Shown here: one piece after another, positions 6,697 through 14,431 of the stretch
Layout of the letters: the number at the start of each line of letters is the position of its first letter
How positions within the stretch are numbered: position 1 is the stretch's first letter
IMG/VR virus record: IMGVR_UViG_3300017786_000116
Location: 1-26,004 of that record
Length of the DNA: 26,004 nucleotides
From: a virus
Reading direction: 5' to 3' (one strand)
Position numbers and translations under genes: made by a program
Notes under the pieces: model-generated
Database searches by the model: none
Told to the model about the DNA's origin: nothing
The model's input: the letters and a program-made list of their open reading frames with translations, nothing else

Positions 6697-7287
6697 TTAA
6701 CCTCTCTTAAGATATTCCTGCCTTAGCGCTGACATCAATCTAATTCTGTCGTAACTTGGAGTAAATCCAAGCTTCATCGCCATCTCTTGCAATTCCGATA
6801 GAGTCTTGCCCTTCAGGTTTTCTTCAAAATCTGAAATAGAATCAGAAGCTAAAACCGCTGCCTTTTCTGCTGTTCTCCCACCAGTAGATCCCCAGTTTGA
6901 TGATCTCCACTCATGAAATGCTTTGACCAGTGATTCGTCTTGCAAATCTTGATCAGCAAATACTCTAGCCGCAACTCTATGTGCTAGATGAGCTTTTTGC
7001 GAATAGTTCATATTTTCCAGCTTTCTTTTAAATACTCTGGTATCGTTTGTGCCAAATGGAGAAATTTTATCAGCTCCCATCAATTTTTCTTCAGCTTCTT
7101 TCTCGTCAATTTCGTCCCTCTCTTTGCCGTCTGCGTAACTTAATTTATCCATGGGATCTACCTCATTGGAGTTCTGAATTTCTTCATTATTGACTTCGTC
7201 ATTTTCAATAGCTGCGGTGATATCCGATTCAACAAATTCTTCCTTCAAATCGTGAAGGTTTTTGCTTTCTTTAATTTCTTCTTCCAT
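6697..7287 (-). CDS. SAP-like domain protein with an acidic N terminus
   Basis: The 196-residue protein has an acidic first third, the phrase SYADGKERDEIDEKEAEEK near residues 50-70, a helical middle containing YSQKAHLAHRVAARVF, and a C-terminal SAP/Rho-N-like segment (TLSELQEMAMKLGFTPSYDR). It shares ADGKER and the C-terminal helix pair with its 88-residue neighbour but has an acidic rather than basic linker. It sits between the capsid-gene terminator and the adaptor candidate. No promoter motif precedes it (the leader is AT-rich), so it may rely on readthrough of the terminator. A head-completion or DNA-end-handling role is a guess from position and domain; the SAP call is by eye. Confidence 0.6.
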   Translation of the reverse strand: MEEEIKESKNLHDLKEEFVESDITAAIENDEVNNEEIQNSNEVDPMDKLSYADGKERDEIDEKEAEEKLMGADKISPFGTNDTRVFKRKLENMNYSQKAHLAHRVAARVFADQDLQDESLVKAFHEWRSSNWGSTGGRTAEKAAVLASDSISDFEENLKGKTLSELQEMAMKLGFTPSYDRIRLMSALRQEYLKRG

Positions 7288-7320
7288 ATCAATATATTAA
7301 AATAAACATTTAAAAATTCC

Positions 7321-7353
7321 AAAAAAAAGGGCCACCCCGAAAGGTGACCCTTA
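7321..7353 (-). terminator. Rho-independent terminator after the major capsid gene
   Basis: Read on the minus strand, AAGGGTCACC pairs with GGTGGCCCTT (one G-U pair) around a short TTTCGG loop, followed by a run of eight T. It lies about 20 bp after the capsid stop at 7372. It separates very high capsid expression from the minor head genes downstream. Confidence 0.88.
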
Positions 7354-7371
7354 AATTTGTAATGATCGTTA

Positions 7372-8484
7372 TTAGACGATAACTCCAACAAGAGCACGAT
7401 CGTCAAGAACGATGCGGCCTTCTTCGAGTGAACCGAAGTAACCGATCTTGCTTTGACGGATGCTGTATTGGTCGTCAGCGATCAAGTTGAACTCACCACC
7501 GCTTTCGCTGTCAACAGCTACTGGGCGGATTAGAGACTCACGGCTACGATCGATACCGACAACGATTTCGTCGGCGTCTGAAGTTGTTCCTTTATCGAAG
7601 CTAGAACCGATTTCGTTGCCGAAGACGGTGTTGAACTTCTGGCCGACACCAAGCTCATTAAGCTCGATAACATTGATACCGTAGAACTCAGGAGCGCCAG
7701 CGGCCTTGTAAGCTTCTTCAGCGATAACGTTAGCAGTCTGAACTGGGTTGTTAAGAGCTGTTGCAGTTCCCATTGGTGAAGCTTTAGTGTTGATTGGGTT
7801 GTAAGCAATCGCACGAAGCTCTTCAACGATTTCAGGAGAACAGAGGATATCTGTTACACCGCGTCCTCGACCAGCCTCAGGAGTACCTCCAACAAAAGAG
7901 CTTGAGATTCTCTTTGCACGAGTCATAAGAGCATTAAGATCAGCAAGAGTAAAGCGATCTGCAGTTCCTGCATTAATTGCGTGAGGAAGGCTGTTAGTAG
8001 TAGCGTTAGCAAGTGCCTTCATAACAACATTAGCAGAGATGCTATTTTGCTTAAGAAGAATTTCTTGCGCAACACGAGTCATTGTCTTAGCGACAACATC
8101 CATGCGGCTCTTAGCAGCATAACGACGATCAAAGCTTACAGCTGAATCGAGGCTATATGTAGCGATCTTAAGCTCAGCAGATGTTGGGTGCACTTCCGAA
8201 GTTGGAAGGCCACCAGCACGGCTTTGGCTATAAACTTGAACATAATCTTCATCAGAAACGTCGAAGTATAGATCCAACGGAATCGAAGGATTGTCATCAG
8301 CGTTATATTGAAGAGTAGTGAAGAGGTTGGACAATACGGGAGCATTGTTTACAACTTCAGCGAGGACAGGTCCGATAAACTCAGCAAGGGCTGTTTGAGC
8401 TTCATAAGCAACATCACGGTTGCGAGAAGCCATTGCCTTTACAAGTTCGACTTGTTCTGGAGTATTTTTTAAAGTGATTTTCAT
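7372..8484 (-). CDS. Major capsid protein (HK97-fold type)
   Basis: The 370-residue length and sequence style fit HK97-fold major capsid proteins. There is an N-terminal helix (EQVELVKAMASRNRDVAYEA), an early EFIGPVLAEVVNNAPVLSNL segment, a middle spine-like helix (VAKTMTRVAQEILLKQNSIS), a glycine-rich segment (GGTPEAGRGRGVTDILCSPE) of the A-domain type, and a C-terminal GYFGSLEEGRIVLDDRALVG. The context is decisive: decoration gene and protease-scaffold upstream, a strong terminator downstream. Arg codons are almost all CGT/CGC, against AGA in the minor genes, as expected for a very abundant protein. AAAGGA about 11 nt before ATG 8484 is a plausible ribosome site. The likely mRNA source is the internal promoter at 9848-9860. 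Confidence 0.88.
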   Translation of the reverse strand: MKITLKNTPEQVELVKAMASRNRDVAYEAQTALAEFIGPVLAEVVNNAPVLSNLFTTLQYNADDNPSIPLDLYFDVSDEDYVQVYSQSRAGGLPTSEVHPTSAELKIATYSLDSAVSFDRRYAAKSRMDVVAKTMTRVAQEILLKQNSISANVVMKALANATTNSLPHAINAGTADRFTLADLNALMTRAKRISSSFVGGTPEAGRGRGVTDILCSPEIVEELRAIAYNPINTKASPMGTATALNNPVQTANVIAEEAYKAAGAPEFYGINVIELNELGVGQKFNTVFGNEIGSSFDKGTTSDADEIVVGIDRSRESLIRPVAVDSESGGEFNLIADDQYSIRQSKIGYFGSLEEGRIVLDDRALVGVIV

Positions 8485-8504
8485 ATTTTTTTAATTCCTT
8501 TTAA

Positions 8505-9122
8505 TTATCCTAGTTTCACAATGACGTAGTCACCTGCGAATTGTTCTAAATTGCCGCCTTGAGGGGCGCGTGAACCTGTTCCAATAACTGTTCCAAGAGA
8601 ATCAGCAGCACCAGCAGTAGCACCGCCGATTTTTCCAAGAGCTGACATTTTAAAGCCCCCACCGACTACGAATGCGTCGCCTGTGATAGCAGCTGAAGAA
8701 AGAGTAAAGATACCCTTTGTTGCAACAGGAACTGTTTGACCAGGAAGAACAGCTTGTAGCTCTTCTTTCTTGGTTGTATTATAAAGAAGTTTTTCACCGT
8801 TCTCATCAGCTTTAGCTGTTTGATTCAAGGTCAATCCGAGAGGGATCGAGCCAGAAGCAGCAGCTTCAACTTCTAGAGGGTTAGTGGGATACATTCCCGC
8901 GCCAACGTGAGGGTAAGCTTCATTACCAAGGTATGAGTTAACTCCGTAGGAGACAACATCTTGGTTGAAATTACCGTCTTTGACCGAGACAAAAACGCCG
9001 TTTGATCCATTTCCGTCATCAGCAGCAGTAGTGCTGGGGAGGACCTGGGCGTCTGTAAGAGCAAACATGTTTACCACGTCTTGCTCGCTGTACTGTCTGA
9101 ATGGTAGTAGTCTAAGTGCCAT
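8505..9122 (-). CDS. Capsid decoration (cement) protein, short form
   Basis: The 205-residue protein starts LRLLPFRQYSEQDVVNMFAL and contains GNFNQDVVSYGVNSYLGNEA, then GEKLLYNTTKKEELQAVLPG with VPVATKGIFTL, and ends GTVIGTGSRAPQ ... YVIVKLG. It lies just upstream of the capsid gene, is Ala/Gly-rich, and shares the codon bias of the capsid gene. These properties fit an abundant capsid-stabilising or head-decoration protein. The N-terminal ~170 residues and last ~30 residues are clearly homologous to the 465-residue protein at 11034-12431, which carries an extra inserted domain. The leader before ATG 9122 is AT-rich without a Shine-Dalgarno. Decoration function is inferred from position and sequence character. 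Confidence 0.68.
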   Translation of the reverse strand: MALRLLPFRQYSEQDVVNMFALTDAQVLPSTTAADDGNGSNGVFVSVKDGNFNQDVVSYGVNSYLGNEAYPHVGAGMYPTNPLEVEAAASGSIPLGLTLNQTAKADENGEKLLYNTTKKEELQAVLPGQTVPVATKGIFTLSSAAITGDAFVVGGGFKMSALGKIGGATAGAADSLGTVIGTGSRAPQGGNLEQFAGDYVIVKLG

Positions 9123-9152
9123 AATTTTTTTAGTTAAATTTTATTAGTTTGT

Positions 9153-9839
9153 TTATCCAAGGACGTTATCGCGGCTAAATGCAGCAGCGAACTTTTCCTT
9201 CAAAGTTGTTTTAGAAGCTTGAGCTTCGTTATTGTTGGGAAGAGGCTGGTCAGTAGCTTCTGCATTTTCAAGAGCTTCTTCGACGTTGACCTCTTCGGTC
9301 ACTTCTTCGGATGCTTCTGATGTTGTGCTGAGACGCTTTTCAATTTCAGCTTCAACTCGAGCGGCGATTGCCTCTTCTTGTTTTGCTTTAGCTTCTTTGC
9401 TCTTCGATGCCCAAAAAACAGTAAGTTCTTTCTTGAACGACGCGAAGGATTCTTCGGAATCGTCAAGACCTTTAATTTTTTCAGCAATAAATGCATTGTC
9501 GCTTTCTTCAAGATCGTAGGTAGAATCAATTTCTTCCATGCGAGCGTTAAATGTAGCAACAGCTTCTTCGGCCTTTTTCTCGGCTTCGAAAGAGTTAATG
9601 CGTTCTTGAGCAGTCTTAAGCTCCTCTTTCATAGATTCTACAGAAGCTTGAAGCTCTTCTCTCGCAGATGCGATTTCAGCCTTCTCTTTTTCCGTAGCTT
9701 CTAGAGAAGCTTTGTACTCATCGTCCTTTAATTTAATGGCATCGGCAAAAGTCGATGTCATGCCAGCGACTGCTTCTTCAGAAAATTTCTTTTCCGCGAG
9801 AGAGTCCTTTAGTTCTGATAGTAGAGTTTCGAGTTCCAT
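9153..9839 (-). CDS. Scaffold protein from an internal start within the protease-scaffold ORF
   Basis: An in-frame ATG at 9839 opens MELETLLSELKDSLAEKKFS and would give a 228-residue protein made only of the coiled-coil scaffold half. The promoter variant ACTGTAAACAATA at 9848-9860 lies 8 nt upstream and is identical to the one before the main tail-tube gene. Lambda C/Nu3 is the established precedent for a protease-scaffold ORF with a nested scaffold. The nested product would give the excess of scaffold over protease that procapsid assembly needs. The start and motif are seen; separate expression is inferred. Confidence 0.65.
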   Translation of the reverse strand: MELETLLSELKDSLAEKKFSEEAVAGMTSTFADAIKLKDDEYKASLEATEKEKAEIASAREELQASVESMKEELKTAQERINSFEAEKKAEEAVATFNARMEEIDSTYDLEESDNAFIAEKIKGLDDSEESFASFKKELTVFWASKSKEAKAKQEEAIAARVEAEIEKRLSTTSEASEEVTEEVNVEEALENAEATDQPLPNNNEAQASKTTLKEKFAAAFSRDNVLG

Positions 9840-10685
9840 AATTTTAGTATTGTTTACAGTATTTTTTAAATTTTGTGAAATTTTGTCATTAATTTTTTTT
9901 AAATCTGAAGCCTGCGTCTTGTTAGATTTAGAAACTTCTTCATCCTTTGATTCTTCGTTTTCGTATTCATTGCTGATTACGCCCTTAACGTTTGCGGCTG
10001 GTTTCATAGTAAATCCAATACCTAGAGGATACACTTTTCCAGTAATCAGTCGGTAAACTGGACGACCATCTTCAGTTGCTCCTTTACCACCAAATGCCTT
10101 TAACATTCCTTTCATTTCTTGCACTTGTTCTGGATCAGAAATAATTTCAGCATCCTTAAGGTTTTTACTGCCCACTGCAATTTTATATTCACTAAACCCG
10201 ATTTCCCAACTTGCAGAAACCATGTTGTGCATTTTGTTATTAGGATTGGTGCTTTTTTCTAGTGTGCTAAAAAATTCTTTATCTACCGTCTTGTAAACAA
10301 CTGCGCCAAGAGCTATATTAAAAGGGTCGTTTTGTTCTTCGTCTACATTAACCAATATCGTACTATCTGAATAATCGCTGAAACCAGCGTTTACAATATG
10401 ACCAACAATTTTCTTTTTGTTGTGCTCAATATTTGTGGGTTTATGTATGAATTGCTGAACAGACTCGATTGCTGTTTTAGTGTCTATACCGTCTCCATTT
10501 TTATTGAATTCGTTGACAACAGCAGCATTAAATGCAACGCCCATCAAATCAATATTTTTCTCTAAATCTACGGAGCTTGGAATTAACTCCTTTAAATTTT
10601 GAATATTGGCTTTAGTTACATTAATGCCAGCAATTTCTTCACAGGCTTTGACTTCAAATTCGAAAGTTGTAGTGTATTTATGCAT
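9153..10685 (-). CDS. Prohead maturation protease fused to scaffold protein
   Basis: From ATG 10685 the product is 510 residues (MHKYTTTFEFEVKACEE). The open frame continues to 10718, but that start lies deep in the previous gene, whereas ATG 10685 overlaps it by 8 bp and follows GAAGAAAAGG. Residues 1 to about 240 form the protease. A His occurs in NIEHNKKKIVGHI (about residue 88) and a Ser in NMVSASWEIGFSEY (about residue 157), the H-and-S pattern of T4 gp21/U9-type and related prohead proteases. From about residue 255 the chain is a Lys/Glu/Ala-rich coiled coil typical of scaffold, ending KEKFAAAFSRDNVLG. Scaffold is removed by the protease during head maturation. A second start at 9839 probably makes scaffold alone. 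Confidence 0.85.
   Translation of the reverse strand: MHKYTTTFEFEVKACEEIAGINVTKANIQNLKELIPSSVDLEKNIDLMGVAFNAAVVNEFNKNGDGIDTKTAIESVQQFIHKPTNIEHNKKKIVGHIVNAGFSDYSDSTILVNVDEEQNDPFNIALGAVVYKTVDKEFFSTLEKSTNPNNKMHNMVSASWEIGFSEYKIAVGSKNLKDAEIISDPEQVQEMKGMLKAFGGKGATEDGRPVYRLITGKVYPLGIGFTMKPAANVKGVISNEYENEESKDEEVSKSNKTQASDLKKINDKISQNLKNTVNNTKIMELETLLSELKDSLAEKKFSEEAVAGMTSTFADAIKLKDDEYKASLEATEKEKAEIASAREELQASVESMKEELKTAQERINSFEAEKKAEEAVATFNARMEEIDSTYDLEESDNAFIAEKIKGLDDSEESFASFKKELTVFWASKSKEAKAKQEEAIAARVEAEIEKRLSTTSEASEEVTEEVNVEEALENAEATDQPLPNNNEAQASKTTLKEKFAAAFSRDNVLG
9848..9860 (-). promoter_or_regulatory. Internal promoter ACTGTAAACAATA for scaffold, decoration and capsid genes
   Basis: The minus strand reads ACTGTAAACAATA, identical over 13 bp to 4396-4408. 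It is within a coding region, which makes conservation of this exact sequence more striking. Downstream on the same strand are scaffold, decoration protein and capsid protein, ending at the terminator at 7321-7353. Confidence 0.58.
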
Positions 10686-11034
10686 CCTTTTCTTCAGCAT
10701 AAGACTTGGAAGCCTCACCTTCTTTTTTCATTTTTTTAAGAATCGCTTTTTGTAAAGCTGGCGGCAATTTCTTTTGCTTGTCTGTTAAGCCCCCCTTGCC
10801 AACTTCATTCATCATGGCTCTCATCTTGCCATACTGTCCTGCACAAGCTTTCATGGTTTGTTTATCGTCCATGTCGCTTGTATCGGTTAGCGCCTTGTCG
10901 TCCATAGCACAAACGCTCATGTATGACTTATACATAGCTTCTTCGGTATCGCTGTATTTTTTCGCAATAGATATTTCGATATTGCCGTTAGAGCGATCTA
11001 CGCTCATTTCTAGTGGGTTTTTGATTTCTTTCAT
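10678..11034 (-). CDS. Small hypothetical protein between decoration and protease genes
   Basis: The 118-residue protein is rich in Met, Lys and Asp, with a short beta start (VDRSNGNIEISIAKKYSD), a Met/Cys-containing helical middle (YMSVCAMDDKALTD, MKACAGQYGKMRAMMNEVG) and a basic tail (LPPALQKAILKKMKKEGE). I do not recognise a family. It starts at 11034 with a TAATG overlap with the decoration-fibre gene and overlaps the protease start by 8 bp, so it is translationally coupled on both sides. An internal head protein or assembly helper is possible from its place between portal and protease genes. Confidence 0.6.
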   Translation of the reverse strand: MKEIKNPLEMSVDRSNGNIEISIAKKYSDTEEAMYKSYMSVCAMDDKALTDTSDMDDKQTMKACAGQYGKMRAMMNEVGKGGLTDKQKKLPPALQKAILKKMKKEGEASKSYAEEKDA

Positions 11035-12431
11035 TATTTGCCTATTTTTATCATATAATAATTTATTTTACTGTCGTCTTTTTGACCGATCGGAAGCGTG
11101 TTTTTCCAAAAAATATCAGAATAAATCCCATCTGTTTTTTCAGAGTGCATGCTGCCCGTTCCAATTATAGTTCCGAAACAGAAAGGATCGGTTGGTTTAC
11201 AAATAGCAATTTTACCCAACTCTCGTGTGAACACTTGATCGGTCCCGTCAATATAATGCAGGCCATCGTAACCATTAATCGGACCATACGAGCTTGAAGT
11301 TTTAATTCCTGAATTTATAACTGACACTCCAGTTTGATGAGCAAATCCATATTTAATACCAAGATTACTCTTTCTACATCCACCAGAATAGCTGTTATAA
11401 CTATCAAGCGTTACTCTTCCGACTGGAGTGAACTCAGACGGGGAATTACTCTGAAGGTTTACGCCGTTAGGGATAAGGTCGCCCACCGCGAGGGTGACAT
11501 CTGTATCATTTAACATACAAAGAATTATAAGATTTCCAGTATCTGCATCGTAAACTCTCAAGTTTCTCCAGTGAGCTTGTGTATAATCATTGCCATCTGA
11601 AGTTCCAAAAATCATAGCAAAGCCCTGGTTATCATTTTGAATAAAAGTGTGATCCTCCCATTCATTATTTTTTGTCTGCGTTGAAAATCCAACATTGCTA
11701 GAACTACTGCCATTGGCTAAGTTAGTTCTTATTAATGTCCCAGCCGTCGTCAAGCAGGAGACTACTACCCTAAATCTCAAATCATTAAAATCCGTTCCGT
11801 CTTTTTTTAAACGGGGGTACAAAGTTTCAGTCACACTCATGATATTTAATCTAAACTCGCCGTCTACACCATCAGTTGAAACCCCGAATGTATCTCCGCC
11901 ATCGTCTTGAGCAATAGCTGCACCATCGAAAGATTCTACATGAAATGTGAAAACACCCTTTGTGGCTACAGGCACTGTTTCGCCTGGTAAAATAGCTTGT
12001 AGTTCTTCCTTCTTCATTTTGTTGTAAAGAAGTTTTTCCCCATTTTCGTCGCCTATCGCGGTAGTATTTAAGGTTATTCCCAGTGGCATATCATAACCCT
12101 CAGTTGGCATTATATTCAATGGGTTTACGGGGTAAGTTTCTGATACAACAAAAGGTAGTGGCCTAGATGTGGAAACTGCTGCATTACCATAACCATTGAA
12201 TCCGTTTTGATTACTTTTTCCTAAAAAGTCTGGATGTTGATAATCTACAATATCTTGATTGAAGTTCCCGTTTTCTATTTTAACAAAAGTTCCAGCGGCT
12301 CCATCGTTTCTTATCTCGGTTTGTGAGTTAAGGTTTGTCGATTCTGAAGCGTACATCGGATGCAAAGAAAAAAGATTAACTACATCCTCTTCTTCGTATG
12401 ATCTAAATGGTAATAATTTTGTGTTTTTCAT
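11034..12431 (-). CDS. Decoration protein paralogue with a large inserted domain (head fibre candidate)
   Basis: The 465-residue protein starts KNTKLLPFRSYEEEDVVNLF and shares GNFNQDIVDYQHPDFLGK, GEKLLYNKMKKEELQAILPG and VPVATKGVFTF with the 205-residue decoration protein. It ends like it with FGTIIGTGSM and YYMIKIGK. Between about residues 178 and 400 it has an insertion absent from the short form: beta-rich and Asn/Gly/Ser-rich, with RFRVVVSCLTTAGTLIRTN and WRNLRVYDADTGNLIILC, like a carbohydrate-binding jelly-roll or fibre tip. I infer a less abundant decoration subunit carrying a surface-exposed adhesin-like domain. Its start overlaps the portal stop (ATGA), tying expression to portal rather than capsid. 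Confidence 0.65.
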   Translation of the reverse strand: MKNTKLLPFRSYEEEDVVNLFSLHPMYASESTNLNSQTEIRNDGAAGTFVKIENGNFNQDIVDYQHPDFLGKSNQNGFNGYGNAAVSTSRPLPFVVSETYPVNPLNIMPTEGYDMPLGITLNTTAIGDENGEKLLYNKMKKEELQAILPGETVPVATKGVFTFHVESFDGAAIAQDDGGDTFGVSTDGVDGEFRLNIMSVTETLYPRLKKDGTDFNDLRFRVVVSCLTTAGTLIRTNLANGSSSSNVGFSTQTKNNEWEDHTFIQNDNQGFAMIFGTSDGNDYTQAHWRNLRVYDADTGNLIILCMLNDTDVTLAVGDLIPNGVNLQSNSPSEFTPVGRVTLDSYNSYSGGCRKSNLGIKYGFAHQTGVSVINSGIKTSSSYGPINGYDGLHYIDGTDQVFTRELGKIAICKPTDPFCFGTIIGTGSMHSEKTDGIYSDIFWKNTLPIGQKDDSKINYYMIKIGK

Positions 12432-14374
12432 TTTGAGTGGTATAAAATTGCTGAAGGATAAATTTCTAACTTATGAGATTCTGAAACTTTAAAGATACCG
12501 TTAAGTGTACCTAGTTTTTCAATTTCACTAAAATCATTTACACAAGAAACTACAGTGTTTTGCCAATTTTCTTTTTCAGAAGAACAGATTACAGATTCAC
12601 AAAGTTTTTCTAACATTGCTTCTTGGTTTTCATCTAACGATTCTGCCCCAAGTTTTTCTAACATTTTTTCCTTAGCAATGGAGCTTAAAGATTCAACTTC
12701 GTATATAGTCCCTTGAATACTTTCCCTCGAAAATTTGTCTCCAGAGCCTTCTGGTCTACCAGGCATTGCCTTCGTAGGTTTTGATGCTTCGTCGGGTTTT
12801 TCTGAATCTTCGCCATCTAATTCCATCATTGGAACGCCGCCAACGACTGGATTAAAGTAACCCTTTTCTCTTTGTTCAACGAACTTCTTTTGAGCTGGCG
12901 CCAATTCTTCTGACAAGGGAAATCTTCCAGTGTGGAATAAATCCATACCTTGTTCCGCTGTCATAATTCCAAGCTCCATAAGTCTCGTGGCGACGCGCAT
13001 AAGCTGAACTTCATCACGCAAATCGATATCTTTAAACTTAACCGTTGGGTATGATCTGAATCCTAAATCTTTAGCTATGCGTCTGATTTCTGGCTGTAAA
13101 AAGTCTTGAATAAAAGCCTCACGAGCTTCCTTCAATCTGTCTAAAAATACACGAGCCTTTATTTGAGCGCCATTATACTTATCATCATTAAGTATTATAT
13201 TCTGAAGGCCTTCTTTAATATCTTTGTTGATCACTTCGTATTTTCCTGGACCGACGACCTTATTAATATCAGGAATAACAAAGTCAGCTTTAGTTGTATA
13301 ATCAGAAACTAAGACTCTGCCCACAGATTCATTTTGAAAAAGTTTTTGCATAGCCATGACGTTATTTGGATTAATTCCGCCCTTGTCTGGCTCTGCCCCC
13401 ATTGTAATCATAAGAATAACATTCTCAACGGTTCTCATGATGGCTTGATCCATCTTTTTCATTTCAAGCTTAGCGTTAATGTCTTCAAGAACAGGATAAC
13501 CAAAAGGAATAGCAAATGGCTCGTAATCTTGCTTCTTATAGAAGCTATATGAAATTTTATCGTTTTTAAGGTTTATCTGAAGGCCGTCCTTGAAATAAGC
13601 TCCGTTCTTGATTTGTTTTCTCACTTCTGGGTCTAGGCCGTCGAAGACAGCTTGATCGTAATCGTTCTTAGGATTAGCTAGCCTTTCCATATCAAACTCG
13701 GAAAGAATTTTTGCATAGGCTCCGTCTTTAGTATTGAACACAGTACTACGCTTTGCTACAATTTCGAAAGGGTTTAAAACAATATATTTTAAAGGAAACT
13801 TGTTTAAAGATGGTCCGTCAGATACGTTTTGAGAAAACTTCTTATAATCATCTAGGCTAAATTTACCATCGACACGATAAAGAAAAACGTTACCACTTCT
13901 GTAGTACTCTCTGAAATATTGATCTTTTAAGTCCCAAATCTTAATTCTGTCTAGCAGTTTCTCGAAAAAATTCCTAGAGGTAGCATTTCCGTCCTCTAAG
14001 TATAGTTCTGCATTGGCAAACTCCGACATCATGTCAATAGTATTTCTAAAAATAGGCACATTTGCGTATGCTTTTTGGCAAAGCTCAATAGCTTCCCTGA
14101 CATTGATTCCATCGGATGAAACTTCGTAAGGAAGAAGCCCTCCTCGAATTTGACTATATTTATTTTTCGGAGTCGTAACAGAAGATTTATTGATCCTCGT
14201 GCTTGTGCTAGAAGATGACATAGAACCAGATCGGCTGTAGGATCCTTCAGAAACATGATATGCTTCTCCCATTGTAGCTGGCTCAACTACTTCTTGGGCC
14301 GCTGATACTTGCGGTGGAACTCTTTTAAATTTATTCCAGTACTCAGATTTTTTCTTATATTGTCTTTTTGGCAT
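12428..14374 (-). CDS. Portal vertex protein
   Basis: The 648-residue length and layout fit T4 gp20-type portal proteins, the dodecameric ring through which DNA is packaged. The N terminus is basic and Ser-rich. The body includes GINVREAIELCQKAYANVPI, the strand YYRSGNVFLYRVDG, and IPFGYPVLEDINAKLEMKKM with the long helix after it. The wing/stem part IGLRSYP-type segment reads AKDLGFRSYPTVKFKDIDLR, followed by GIMTAEQGMDLFHTGRFPL. A Pro/Gly hinge (KAMPGRPEGSGDK) leads to an unusual acidic C-terminal extension of about 110 residues. It lies 57 bp after the large terminase gene, the normal packaging order, and has its own promoter motif. Confidence 0.87.
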   Translation of the reverse strand: MPKRQYKKKSEYWNKFKRVPPQVSAAQEVVEPATMGEAYHVSEGSYSRSGSMSSSSTSTRINKSSVTTPKNKYSQIRGGLLPYEVSSDGINVREAIELCQKAYANVPIFRNTIDMMSEFANAELYLEDGNATSRNFFEKLLDRIKIWDLKDQYFREYYRSGNVFLYRVDGKFSLDDYKKFSQNVSDGPSLNKFPLKYIVLNPFEIVAKRSTVFNTKDGAYAKILSEFDMERLANPKNDYDQAVFDGLDPEVRKQIKNGAYFKDGLQINLKNDKISYSFYKKQDYEPFAIPFGYPVLEDINAKLEMKKMDQAIMRTVENVILMITMGAEPDKGGINPNNVMAMQKLFQNESVGRVLVSDYTTKADFVIPDINKVVGPGKYEVINKDIKEGLQNIILNDDKYNGAQIKARVFLDRLKEAREAFIQDFLQPEIRRIAKDLGFRSYPTVKFKDIDLRDEVQLMRVATRLMELGIMTAEQGMDLFHTGRFPLSEELAPAQKKFVEQREKGYFNPVVGGVPMMELDGEDSEKPDEASKPTKAMPGRPEGSGDKFSRESIQGTIYEVESLSSIAKEKMLEKLGAESLDENQEAMLEKLCESVICSSEKENWQNTVVSCVNDFSEIEKLGTLNGIFKVSESHKLEIYPSAILYHSK

Positions 14375-14391
14375 AAGTATAATACGATTAT

Positions 14392-14421
14392 AAAGTTACT
14401 TACACTTTTTAAAAGTTACTT
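14392..14421 (-). promoter_or_regulatory. Portal promoter region: AGTGTAAG motif within a direct repeat
   Basis: The minus-strand motif AGTGTAAG is at 14399-14406, 24 nt from ATG 14374. The 10-mer AAAGTTACTT (plus-strand reading) occurs at 14392-14401 and again at 14412-14421, 20 bp apart, straddling the motif. The repeats could be an operator, or may be part of an AT-rich promoter context. Confidence 0.48.
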
Positions 14422-14431
14422 TTCAACTTTT

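Noticed and set aside
9378-9704. Plus-strand Phe/Arg-rich frame opposite the scaffold region
   Set aside because: Reverse complement of Lys/Glu/Ala coiled-coil codons naturally gives Phe/Leu/Ser-rich frames; no start signal or motif.
12537-12544. Minus-strand TGTGTAAA inside the portal gene
   Set aside because: It lies in coding sequence near the portal C terminus with no start codon at the expected distance, and differs from AGTGTAA at the first base. Probably chance.
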